A stretch of DNA of 64,000 bases from the NCBI GenBank assembly GCA_017457215.1, contig JAFTHU010000008.1, forward strand, positions 1 to 64,000, given 5' to 3'. Positions 56,874-64,000 of this stretch are shown here, piece by piece; position 1 is the stretch's first letter, and each line of letters begins with the position of its first letter. The translations under genes were made by a program, and so were the position numbers. The DNA is from Clostridia bacterium. GTDB lineage: Bacteria; Bacillota; Clostridia; Christensenellales; Borkfalkiaceae. The notes under the pieces are model-generated. The model was given only the letters and a program-made list of their open reading frames with translations, made no database searches and had not been told where the DNA came from.

Positions 56874-58484
56874 ATGCAATACAAAACAATGGGCGTGATG
56901 TTGGATATGTCCAGAAACGCCGTGATGAAAGTTTCACAGTTGAAAAAGTATGTTGACTATCTTGCGGCAATGGGTTTTAACGCGGTTGAACTTTACACGG
57001 AAGACACTTTTAAAATTGAAGATGAACCTTATTTTGGGTATTTACGCGGCGGATATACGGCGGCGGAAATAAAAGAGGTAGACGCTTATGCGGCAAGCAA
57101 AGGGATTGAATTAATTCCCTGTATTCAAACGTTGGCGCATTTTACAAATACGAAAAAACTTCCTTATTATTGGGATTTATTCGATTGCGACGATATTTTA
57201 TGTATTGGCGAACCGAAAGTGTACGAGTTTTTGGATAAGATATTCAAAACGCTTTCGGAAAACTTTACTTCTCGCAAAGTGAATATCGGTATGGACGAAG
57301 CGCATAACGTTGGGCTTGGTAAATATTTGGAAAAGAACGGTTATCGTGATCGTTCTGAGATCCTTGTCGAACACCTGAATAAAGTTGTGGAAATCGCAGA
57401 AAAATACGGCTTTAAATGCCACATGTGGAGCGATATGTTCTTCCGTTTGATTAGCGGCGGCGCATACGATCCGGAGCTGCTTAAAAACGTGCACGTGTCC
57501 CCCGAAGTGGCGGCGAAAGTTCCCGAAAGCGTAGCCTTGACCTATTGGGATTATTATTCCACAGAAAAGAAAAAATACGATTTGATGTTTGAAAAGCATT
57601 TGGAATTTGGCAGGGACGTTTGGTTTGCCGGCGGCGCTTGGGCTTGGCAAGGATTTTCTCCTCTTGGCGAATTTTCAATTAGAAGTATGCGTCCTGCGAT
57701 GGAAAGCGTACGGGAAAAGGGCATTGAAAACGTTATTTTTACCGTTTGGGGGGATAACGGCAAAGATTGTTCGTATTTTGCGTTGTTACCTACGCTGTAT
57801 GTGATTCGTCAATTTGCGGACGGAAACTTTGATATGGAAAAAATCAAAGCGGATATGAAAGAAAAGTTCGGTTGGGATTACGACGAATGGTTGGATTTGG
57901 ATTTGCCCAACGACCTGCGTGTAAACGGTGTAAAGGACGATAAATGGAACTGTGTTTGCAAGACGATGGCGTTTACCGACCCGTTCTTGGGAATGCGGGA
58001 CGTTGATTATGCCAATATTGACCGTATTCCGTACGGCGAATACGGAAAGAAAATTGCTTCGCACGCGCAAAATGCAGGAGAATTTTCTTATATTTTCGAT
58101 ACGTTGGCAAAATTGTGCGCGTATATGGAATACAAAGCCGATTTGGGTATCCGTACCCGCAAGGCATATCAGGAAAAGAACACGGACGAATTAAAACGTC
58201 TTGTAGAAGATTATGCTTCGGCGGTGGCTTGTTTGGATGTGTTTGCGGAAGCGCAAAAAAAATTATGGATGCGCGAAAACAAAGCGTTTGGATGGGAAGT
58301 GCAAGAAATTCGTTTGGGCGGCGTTCGCGCTCGCTTGCTGACCTGCGGAGAACGATTGCAGGCGTATTTGAATGGGGATTTGGATTGCATTGAAGAGTTG
58401 GAAGAAAAAGTGTTGCCGAATCTTGACCGAAACGGATTTATGTACCATCTATATAGGGAAACGGTTGCGCCGTCCGATATTTAA
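56874..58484 (+). CDS. GH20-like beta-N-acetylhexosaminidase
   Basis: The 536-residue protein has a TIM barrel with the GH20 catalytic Asp-Glu pair in VNIGMDEAHNVGLGKYL (near residues 141-142) and the barrel start MGVMLDMSRNAVMKVSQLKKYVD. A late tryptophan-rich region (AGGAWAWQGFSPLG, FTVWGDNGKD) lines the sugar site. It lacks a signal peptide and so acts in the cytoplasm on imported glycan fragments. It starts 13 bases after the oxidoreductase. Substrate linkage is inferred from family. Confidence 0.78.
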   Translation: MQYKTMGVMLDMSRNAVMKVSQLKKYVDYLAAMGFNAVELYTEDTFKIEDEPYFGYLRGGYTAAEIKEVDAYAASKGIELIPCIQTLAHFTNTKKLPYYWDLFDCDDILCIGEPKVYEFLDKIFKTLSENFTSRKVNIGMDEAHNVGLGKYLEKNGYRDRSEILVEHLNKVVEIAEKYGFKCHMWSDMFFRLISGGAYDPELLKNVHVSPEVAAKVPESVALTYWDYYSTEKKKYDLMFEKHLEFGRDVWFAGGAWAWQGFSPLGEFSIRSMRPAMESVREKGIENVIFTVWGDNGKDCSYFALLPTLYVIRQFADGNFDMEKIKADMKEKFGWDYDEWLDLDLPNDLRVNGVKDDKWNCVCKTMAFTDPFLGMRDVDYANIDRIPYGEYGKKIASHAQNAGEFSYIFDTLAKLCAYMEYKADLGIRTRKAYQEKNTDELKRLVEDYASAVACLDVFAEAQKKLWMRENKAFGWEVQEIRLGGVRARLLTCGERLQAYLNGDLDCIEELEEKVLPNLDRNGFMYHLYRETVAPSDI

Positions 58485-58492
58485 AGACGCAA

Positions 58493-58520
58493 AAAGTTTC
58501 TGTTTAATTAGCGGAAACTT
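58493..58520 (+). terminator. Hairpin after the GH20-like gene
   Basis: AAGTTTC pairs with GAAACTT around a 12-base loop, without a strong T run. Confidence 0.5.
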
Positions 58521-58533
58521 GTAAAAAATGCTA

Positions 58534-58562
58534 TTGACAATTAAGTCAAATTGGTATATAAT
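58534..58562 (+). promoter_or_regulatory. Promoter of uxuA-uxuB with inverted repeat over the -35 box
   Basis: TTGACA (58534-58539), 17-bp spacer, TATAAT (58557-58562). TTGAC-N6-GTCAA (58534-58549) is an inverted repeat over the -35 box, where a repressor could bind. Confidence 0.82.
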
Positions 58563-58590
58563 AATAGAAAATAAAATTAGGAGATTTTTT

Positions 58591-59676
58591 ATGCAAATGA
58601 CCTTTCGTTGGTACGGCGAAGGAAACGACCGTATCAGTTTGCAAGATATTAAGCAGATTCCCGGCGTAAAGGGTATCGTTTGGGCTTTACACGATAAGAT
58701 GCCCGGCGAAATTTGGGAAGAAGCGGAAATTGCTGCAGTAAAAGCACAATGTGACAAATATGGCTTTAATATCGACGTTGTCGAATCGGTGAACGTACAC
58801 GACGATATCAAAATTGGGTTGCCTACCCGCGATAAATATATCGAAAATTACATACAGACCATTCGTAACCTTGCGAAATTTGGGGTAAAAGTTATTTGTT
58901 ATAACTTTATGCCTATTTTCGATTGGACGAGAAGTAACCTTTTCCACGAAGTGGGTGACGGGTCTACGGCGCTTTTCTATGAAAAGGGAATGATTCAAGA
59001 CGATTACAACGCTATGGCGAAATACATTCTCGATTTCACGGAAAAGTATAATATGTCTTTCCCTGGTTGGGAACCCGAACGTATGGCAAAGCTTGACGAA
59101 CTTTTCAAAGCATATGAAGGCGTTGACCATGAAAAATTGTGGGCAAACCTCAAATATTTCTTGGAAGCGCTTATGCCTGTTTGCGAGGAAACGGGAATCA
59201 AAATGGCGATTCATATGGACGACCCCCCTTGGGATATTTTCGGCTTGCCCCGTCTTTTGGTGGACGAGCCCAGTATTGACCGTTTCTTGAAGATGGTCGA
59301 CCACCCTTGCAACTGCTTGACGCTCTGCTCGGGTAGCTTGAACGCAAACCCCGAAAACAACGTGGCGGATATTGTAAGAAAGCATTGCGACAGAATCGCG
59401 TTTGCGCATATCCGTAACGTAAAGCATTTCGAAAACGGAGATTTCTCGGAAGCGAGCCACAGAGATTGCGACGGCGATACGGGTATTTTGAATATTTTAA
59501 AAGCGTATCACGATTGCGGATTCGACGGCTATATCCGTCCCGACCACGGCAGACACCTTTGGGGTGAAAAAGCGGGTACGGTACGTCCTGGCTACGGCTT
59601 GTATGACCGCGCGTTGGGTATTATGTATATGCTCGGCGTATGGGATATGTTGGATAGATTGGAAGGCAAAAATTAA
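58591..59676 (+). CDS. uxuA: Mannonate dehydratase
   Basis: The 361-residue UxuA enzyme dehydrates D-mannonate to 2-keto-3-deoxygluconate. It begins MQMTFRWYGEGNDRISLQDI and has the metal-site segments MAIHMDDPPWDIFGLPR, NCLTLCSGSLNANPEN and FAHIRNV, ending with IRPDHGRHLWGE. Length matches the family. It is followed 27 bases on by the mannonate oxidoreductase. Confidence 0.95.
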   Translation: MQMTFRWYGEGNDRISLQDIKQIPGVKGIVWALHDKMPGEIWEEAEIAAVKAQCDKYGFNIDVVESVNVHDDIKIGLPTRDKYIENYIQTIRNLAKFGVKVICYNFMPIFDWTRSNLFHEVGDGSTALFYEKGMIQDDYNAMAKYILDFTEKYNMSFPGWEPERMAKLDELFKAYEGVDHEKLWANLKYFLEALMPVCEETGIKMAIHMDDPPWDIFGLPRLLVDEPSIDRFLKMVDHPCNCLTLCSGSLNANPENNVADIVRKHCDRIAFAHIRNVKHFENGDFSEASHRDCDGDTGILNILKAYHDCGFDGYIRPDHGRHLWGEKAGTVRPGYGLYDRALGIMYMLGVWDMLDRLEGKN

Positions 59677-59703
59677 AAATAAGTAAAATGGGAGAAGTAA
59701 AAA

Positions 59704-60534
59704 ATGAACGTACCTTTTAATGTAAATTTGGAAAATAAAGTGGTTGCCGTAACGGGCGCAGGCGGTATTATTTGTAGCGAGTTTGCAAAGGCTTTGGCGG
59801 CTTGCGGCGCAAAAGTTGCACTGCTTGATATTAACTACGATGCGGCTGCTGCGGTAGCGGCGGAAATCGGTGAAAATGCAATTGCGATCCGTTGCAACTG
59901 TTTGGATAAAGAAAGCATTATCGAAGCGAAAAAGTCTATCAACGATAGCTTTGGCGCAGTAAACTTCCTTATCAACGGCGCAGGCGGTAACAATCCCCGC
60001 GCATCCACGGACAACGAAACAATGACGCCCGATTTGGAAGGCGTGAAAGATTTCTTTGCTCTGGAAGAAAGCGGTTTGAAATTTGTATTCGACCTCAACA
60101 TCACGTCGGCGTTCTTGGTAACCCAGGTATTTGCGCCTGATATGATTAAGACGGGCGGTAATATCATCAACATCTCGTCGATGAACGCATATCGGCCTTT
60201 GACGAAAATCCCCGCATACTCGGCAGCGAAAGCGGGCATTTCCAACTTTACGCAATGGCTTGCAGTGCATTTCGCGCCTTGCAACATTCGTTGTAATGCG
60301 ATTGCGCCCGGTTTCTTTGTAACCAATCAAAACCGTTCGTTGCTCTTTAACGCAGACGGCACGCCTACGGCGAGAACGGGTAAAATTTTGGCGGCGACCC
60401 CGATGAAGAAATTTGGCGAAATTTCCGATTTGATCGGTTGTTTGTTGTGGCTTGCGGACGATAATGCCAGCGGATTTGTAACGGGTACGGTTATTCCCGT
60501 AGACGGCGGTTTTTCGGCATACAGCGGCGTTTGA
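59704..60534 (+). CDS. uxuB: D-mannonate oxidoreductase (fructuronate reductase), SDR type
   Basis: The 276-residue short-chain dehydrogenase has the cofactor motif TGAGGIICSEFAKAL, NGAGG, the catalytic Ser in ISSMNAYRP and Tyr-Lys in PAYSAAKAG. It resembles the SDR mannonate oxidoreductases that replace classic UxuB beside uxuA, interconverting D-fructuronate and D-mannonate. RBS GGGAGAAG. Confidence 0.88.
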   Translation: MNVPFNVNLENKVVAVTGAGGIICSEFAKALAACGAKVALLDINYDAAAAVAAEIGENAIAIRCNCLDKESIIEAKKSINDSFGAVNFLINGAGGNNPRASTDNETMTPDLEGVKDFFALEESGLKFVFDLNITSAFLVTQVFAPDMIKTGGNIINISSMNAYRPLTKIPAYSAAKAGISNFTQWLAVHFAPCNIRCNAIAPGFFVTNQNRSLLFNADGTPTARTGKILAATPMKKFGEISDLIGCLLWLADDNASGFVTGTVIPVDGGFSAYSGV

Positions 60535-60547
60535 TTTCAGTACAATA

Positions 60548-60585
60548 CAGCCCGTTGTTTCTGCATGAAACAACGGGCTGATTTT
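60548..60585 (+). terminator. Terminator after uxuB
   Basis: A 14-bp perfect stem (60548-60561 with 60567-60580) with five-base loop and a short T-rich tail. Confidence 0.85.
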
Positions 60586-60615
60586 ATAAATGTAGCTTGA
60601 AAAAACGAGGTAAGT

Positions 60616-61584
60616 ATGAAAAAATATATCATTGGTATCGATTTAGGGGGCATGGGCGCAAAGGGCGGCGTGTTTTCCTATGAAGGAGAATTGCTTGTTT
60701 GCGATAAGATAAAGACGGATAAAAACGATGGATTCGAGGGTACGGTAGAAAGTTTAAGTGTCTTTTGCAAGAGTTTGGCGAAAGATGCAGGTGTTTCCTA
60801 CACAGACGTCGTAGCGATTGGTATGGGGTCGCCTGGGGTCGTGGACAGTACGCGCGGGCTCGTTTTGCGTTGGAGTAATTTTAATTGGGATAACGTGCCG
60901 TTAGCGGAGGTGCTTTCCAAAAAAACGGAAAAACCCGTATATATTGCAAATGATGCAAACGTAGCGGCTTTTGGTGAGGCGAAATTCGGTTCTACAGCGC
61001 AATATCAAAGCAGTATTTTGCTTACCATTGGGACGGGCGTCGGCGGCGGTATGGTTTTTGACGGGAAACTGATTGAAGGTTATCGCAGCGCAGGTGCAGA
61101 GCTTGGACACGTTACCATTCGCGAAGGCGGTTTGCCGTGTGCGTGCGGGCGTAGAGGCTGTTATGAAAAATATGCGTCTACCACGGCGTTGATTCGTCAA
61201 ACGCGGCATGCGATGGTGGAAAATCTGGACAGCCTGCTTTGGGAAGAGGCAGGTGGAAAAATTGAAAAAGTGGACGGAAGAACGGCGTTTGCTGCGGCGC
61301 GCCGCGGAGATAAAACGGCGCAAGAAGTAATACGGCAATTTGTGGGCTATCTGTCGGAAGGTATCGCCGACTTCGTAAATATTTTACGTCCCGAAGCCAT
61401 TGTTTTGGGGGGCGGCATTGCCAACGAGGGCGAAGAATTGTTTGCTCCTTTGCGGAAAGCCGTAGACGAAAGAACGTATATCGCTATGGATATCGTACCG
61501 CTGAAAATCGTCGGTGCGGCGCTCGGCAATAAGGCGGGTATGTACGGCGCATATGCTTTGGCAAAGGAAAAGATGATAAAATAG
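60616..61584 (+). CDS. ROK-family sugar kinase
   Basis: The 322-residue ROK kinase has the ATP motif GIDLGGMGAKGGVF, LTIGTGVGGGMV, the zinc motif CACGRRGCYE and ILRPEAIVLGGGI. It is paralogous to the ROK half of the fusion at 24444, sharing the same helix order and the AMVENLDSLLW-type insert. The substrate is likely a hexose or N-acetylhexosamine freed by the adjacent glycosidases. Confidence 0.9.
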   Translation: MKKYIIGIDLGGMGAKGGVFSYEGELLVCDKIKTDKNDGFEGTVESLSVFCKSLAKDAGVSYTDVVAIGMGSPGVVDSTRGLVLRWSNFNWDNVPLAEVLSKKTEKPVYIANDANVAAFGEAKFGSTAQYQSSILLTIGTGVGGGMVFDGKLIEGYRSAGAELGHVTIREGGLPCACGRRGCYEKYASTTALIRQTRHAMVENLDSLLWEEAGGKIEKVDGRTAFAAARRGDKTAQEVIRQFVGYLSEGIADFVNILRPEAIVLGGGIANEGEELFAPLRKAVDERTYIAMDIVPLKIVGAALGNKAGMYGAYALAKEKMIK

Positions 61585-61618
61585 AGCAGGAAAACGCAAG
61601 AAAACAGCACGATATTTT

Positions 61619-61646
61619 TTGAAATCAAAAAAATATATGTTATACT
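61619..61646 (+). promoter_or_regulatory. Promoter of the GH2 gene
   Basis: TTGAAA (61619-61624), 16-bp spacer, TATACT (61641-61646). Confidence 0.7.
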
Positions 61647-61693
61647 ATTTATAGAAATATGCTTGTATACAATAAGGCGGCAAGGATAGTAGT

Positions 61694-64000
61694 ATGAAAG
61701 AAAAGACGTATATTAAAAATTGGCGATTGGCGTGGATTCCAAACGTAAGGGTAACAGCGGAAAAAATCGCATTAAAAACACCTTCCGAGGTTGAAAATAG
61801 CGGTTGCAAAACGATTCAAGCAAGCGTTCCTGGAAATTTTGAGCTTGATTTTATGCGCGAGGGCTTATTGGACGATATTTATTTCGGGGAGAATAGCGTC
61901 AAAGCGCAGAAAAACGAGAATTTGCATTTGTATTATTTTACCGAATTTTTTTACGAAAAAAGAGAGGGATTTGATTCGATTCTTTGTTTTGAGGGAATTG
62001 ACACGGCTGCGGAAATTTATTTGGACGGCGAATTGCTTGCCTTTGTGGAAAATATGTTCCACTCCCACCGCTTTTCTTTCAAGGACGTTGAAGAGGGGAA
62101 ACATACGTTGTTGGTGCATATTTTGCCTGCGGCAATCTACGCGCGGCAATTTGATTTGCCTGCTATGTGCTTCGGGTTAAAATACAATCACGACGCAATA
62201 CAGCTTCGAAAATCTATGTCGATGTTCGGTTGGGATATTATGCCGCGCATCGTATCGGGAGGGTTGTGGAAACCCGTTGCGATAGAATATCTGCCAAATT
62301 CGCGTATCGTCGACCCGTTTACATACGTTAATAAATTTCAAAACGAACGGAATATCACCGTGGAAACTTCGTTTAAAATCGAAACGGAGGCAGAGTATCT
62401 ATTTGATTTTTCCGTAGAAATGACAGCGCGTTGCAAAGATAGCGTATTCACCAAAAAATACGTTCCTTATACGGCGAACGTGCGGATACAGCAAGACGTT
62501 CAAGACCCGTATTTGTGGTGGCCGAAAAATTACGGAGAGCCAAATTTATACGAGGTGGAACTCGTTTTATATTACAAGGGTACGGAAGTGGATCGCGTAC
62601 AATATCGCACGGGTTTGCGCCACGTGTGGCTTAAACGCACTTCCCGTTCGGGCGCGGACGGCGATTTTTGCTTTATCGTAAACGGGAAACGAGTTTTTGT
62701 ATTGGGTACGAATTGGGTTCCGCCCGACGCTTTTCCCTCTCGCCATGACGAATATACTTTGCGCGGAATCCGTCTTGCAGACGATATCGGCTGTAATATG
62801 ATTCGCTGTTGGGGTGGAAACGCTTATCCCGGCGACGTTTTATATGATTACTGCGACGAGCACGGTATTATGGTTTGGCAGGATTTTGCGCTTGCGTGCG
62901 GACATTATCCCAACGATAAGCGTATTTGCGACCTTGTTCGTCAAGAAGTGAAAGAGGTGGCGATTCGATTCAGAAATCACCCGTCGCTTACTCTTTGGGC
63001 GGGGGATAACGAATGCGATACTTTTGTGTCGCATAATTGGGAAGAACCGCACGACGAAAGTATGCCCTCTTCCTATCTCAACCCGAATTTCAACGTGTTG
63101 ACGCGCGACGTCATTTTGCACGAACTTCGCAATCACGACGCAACCCGTCCATATTTGCCCAGTTCGCCGTATATTGACGAAATCGTATACAAATACGGCA
63201 TGCCTGCGGAAGACCATCTGTGGGGGCCGCGCGATTATTTCAAGGGGGATTTTTACGGAACGGCAGAGGCGAATTTTGCTTCGGAAATCGGTTATCACGG
63301 CTGTCCGTCCCCGAAATCTTTGGCGAAATTTATTTCGGCAGAGCAGATGCCTAAAGATTCTATTTACGAAATTTGCGATAAACCTGATTGGTTGGTGCAT
63401 GCGGCGGGTATGGAAACTTGTGTAGAAGAAAATCCTTACGCCTACCGTTTACCGCTTATGATTAGCCAAGTGGAGCGCTTATTCGGTACAGCCAGTGCGG
63501 ATTTGGACGAATACGCGCGGCAAAGTCAGATTTCGCAAGCGGAAGCGGTGAAGTTTTTTATTGAATATTTCCGTACTGCGAAAGGCAGAAGAACGGGTCT
63601 TTTATGGTGGAATATCATCGACGGTTGGCCGCAGATATCGGACGCAGTGGTTGATTGGTACGGTTGTAAAAAGATTGCGTACGGATACATTAAGCGTTCG
63701 CAAGCACCGCTTTGTCTGATGTGCGCAGAGCCGAAAAACGGCGTTCTGCCATTGATTGTAAGCAACGATACGCAGGAAGAAAAACAAGTGCGTTATACGG
63801 TGGAAAATCTTACAACGGGAAAACAAATTGCCGAAGGACAATTTACCGTGGAGGCGAACGGTTTGGCGCAAGTTGAACAGCTTCCCGAAGAAAAAGACGG
63901 GTTTTATTTGATTTGTTGGACGGACGGAAAAACGGAGGGCATAAACCATTTCGTTTGCAATATCGGCGAGGGCTGGACGTGGAAATCGTACGAGGATTGC
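61694..64000 (+). CDS. GH2 beta-mannosidase, 3' end beyond the window
   Basis: An open frame of 769 codons runs to the last base with no stop. It has the GH2 layout: jelly-roll (~1-190), immunoglobulin-like domain (~200-310) and TIM barrel from ~320. Beta-mannosidase traits are GTNWVPPDAFPSR, NMIRCWGGNAYPG, the acid/base Glu in TLWAGDNECD and the likely nucleophile Glu in FASEIGYHG. No signal peptide, so it acts in the cytoplasm on imported mannosides. RBS AAGGAT lies upstream of ATG 61694. Confidence 0.88.
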   Translation, partial: MKEKTYIKNWRLAWIPNVRVTAEKIALKTPSEVENSGCKTIQASVPGNFELDFMREGLLDDIYFGENSVKAQKNENLHLYYFTEFFYEKREGFDSILCFEGIDTAAEIYLDGELLAFVENMFHSHRFSFKDVEEGKHTLLVHILPAAIYARQFDLPAMCFGLKYNHDAIQLRKSMSMFGWDIMPRIVSGGLWKPVAIEYLPNSRIVDPFTYVNKFQNERNITVETSFKIETEAEYLFDFSVEMTARCKDSVFTKKYVPYTANVRIQQDVQDPYLWWPKNYGEPNLYEVELVLYYKGTEVDRVQYRTGLRHVWLKRTSRSGADGDFCFIVNGKRVFVLGTNWVPPDAFPSRHDEYTLRGIRLADDIGCNMIRCWGGNAYPGDVLYDYCDEHGIMVWQDFALACGHYPNDKRICDLVRQEVKEVAIRFRNHPSLTLWAGDNECDTFVSHNWEEPHDESMPSSYLNPNFNVLTRDVILHELRNHDATRPYLPSSPYIDEIVYKYGMPAEDHLWGPRDYFKGDFYGTAEANFASEIGYHGCPSPKSLAKFISAEQMPKDSIYEICDKPDWLVHAAGMETCVEENPYAYRLPLMISQVERLFGTASADLDEYARQSQISQAEAVKFFIEYFRTAKGRRTGLLWWNIIDGWPQISDAVVDWYGCKKIAYGYIKRSQAPLCLMCAEPKNGVLPLIVSNDTQEEKQVRYTVENLTTGKQIAEGQFTVEANGLAQVEQLPEEKDGFYLICWTDGKTEGINHFVCNIGEGWTWKSYEDC

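Noticed and set aside
59497..60573. Long minus-strand open frame (358 codons) over uxuA-uxuB
   Set aside because: Antisense shadow of well-supported genes with no recognisable protein features.

Overview
The window reads as a chromosomal segment of a Gram-positive, anaerobic, spore-forming gut-type clostridium. Support comes from the sporulation genes (spoVAC, spoVAD, cwlD, a sigH-like sigma factor), the clostridial gene order around mrnC-rlmB-sigH-dnaX-ybaB-recR, sigma-A promoters with consensus spacing, and fermentative glycyl-radical and ferredoxin-linked enzymes. Gene style and several lineage-like hypothetical proteins suggest Christensenellales, but that placement is a guess. There is no rRNA, CRISPR array, prophage or insertion sequence. 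Coding density is high and no gene-free stretch exceeds about 520 bases; the longest one (26298-26809) holds a tRNA gene and its decayed duplicate.

Region 1 (1-8714): the distal part of a bacterial microcompartment (BMC) locus. It holds the end of a hexameric shell gene, then pduL, a pentameric shell gene, a PduS/RnfC-like electron carrier, a trimeric PduT-like shell protein, a B12-independent (glycyl radical) dehydratase and its activase, a PduU-like shell protein and a PduV/EutP GTPase. It ends with a ParA-type ATPase translationally coupled to a small lysine-rich protein. That last pair looks like a McdA/McdB-style positioning module for the compartment and is the best candidate for an undescribed system. 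A GH106-like (alpha-L-rhamnosidase family) protein follows, which fits rhamnose to 1,2-propanediol to propanol and propionate.

Region 2 (11600-16260): an arylpyruvate/arylacetate module with a thioesterase, iorA, iorB, a phenylacetate-CoA ligase and an ACT-domain protein. Region 3 (16270-26300): uppP, csp, lgt, galK, cca, a lipid kinase, a PAS/PP2C phosphatase with a four-cysteine motif, a membrane protein, and a phosphomannose isomerase fused to a ROK sugar kinase. Region 4 (26300-34020): a tRNA-Arg with a broken, insert-bearing duplicate copy, a GT-C-like membrane protein, a collagen-like protein, the rpsF-ssb-rpsR operon with a structured leader, a large repetitive surface protein and a phosphoribosyltransferase.

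Region 5 (34130-48830): housekeeping and sporulation genes: recX, birA, nnr, nadD-yqeK fusion, rsfS, a DeoC-like protein whose catalytic residues all look replaced, cwlD, mrnC, rlmB, sigH, dnaX, ybaB, recR, gpsA, spoVAC, spoVAD. Region 6 (48970-55840): a two-component system with two membrane proteins, followed by two tandem ABC ATPase/permease cassettes. Both operons carry the same 11-bp-phased repeat upstream, which suggests that the response regulator controls both.

Region 7 (55860-64000): a glycan/hexuronate locus with a Gfo/Idh oxidoreductase, GH20-like enzyme, mannonate dehydratase, mannonate oxidoreductase, ROK kinase and a GH2 beta-mannosidase cut by the window end. All calls come from reading the sequence and from remembered family features. 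No database search was run.
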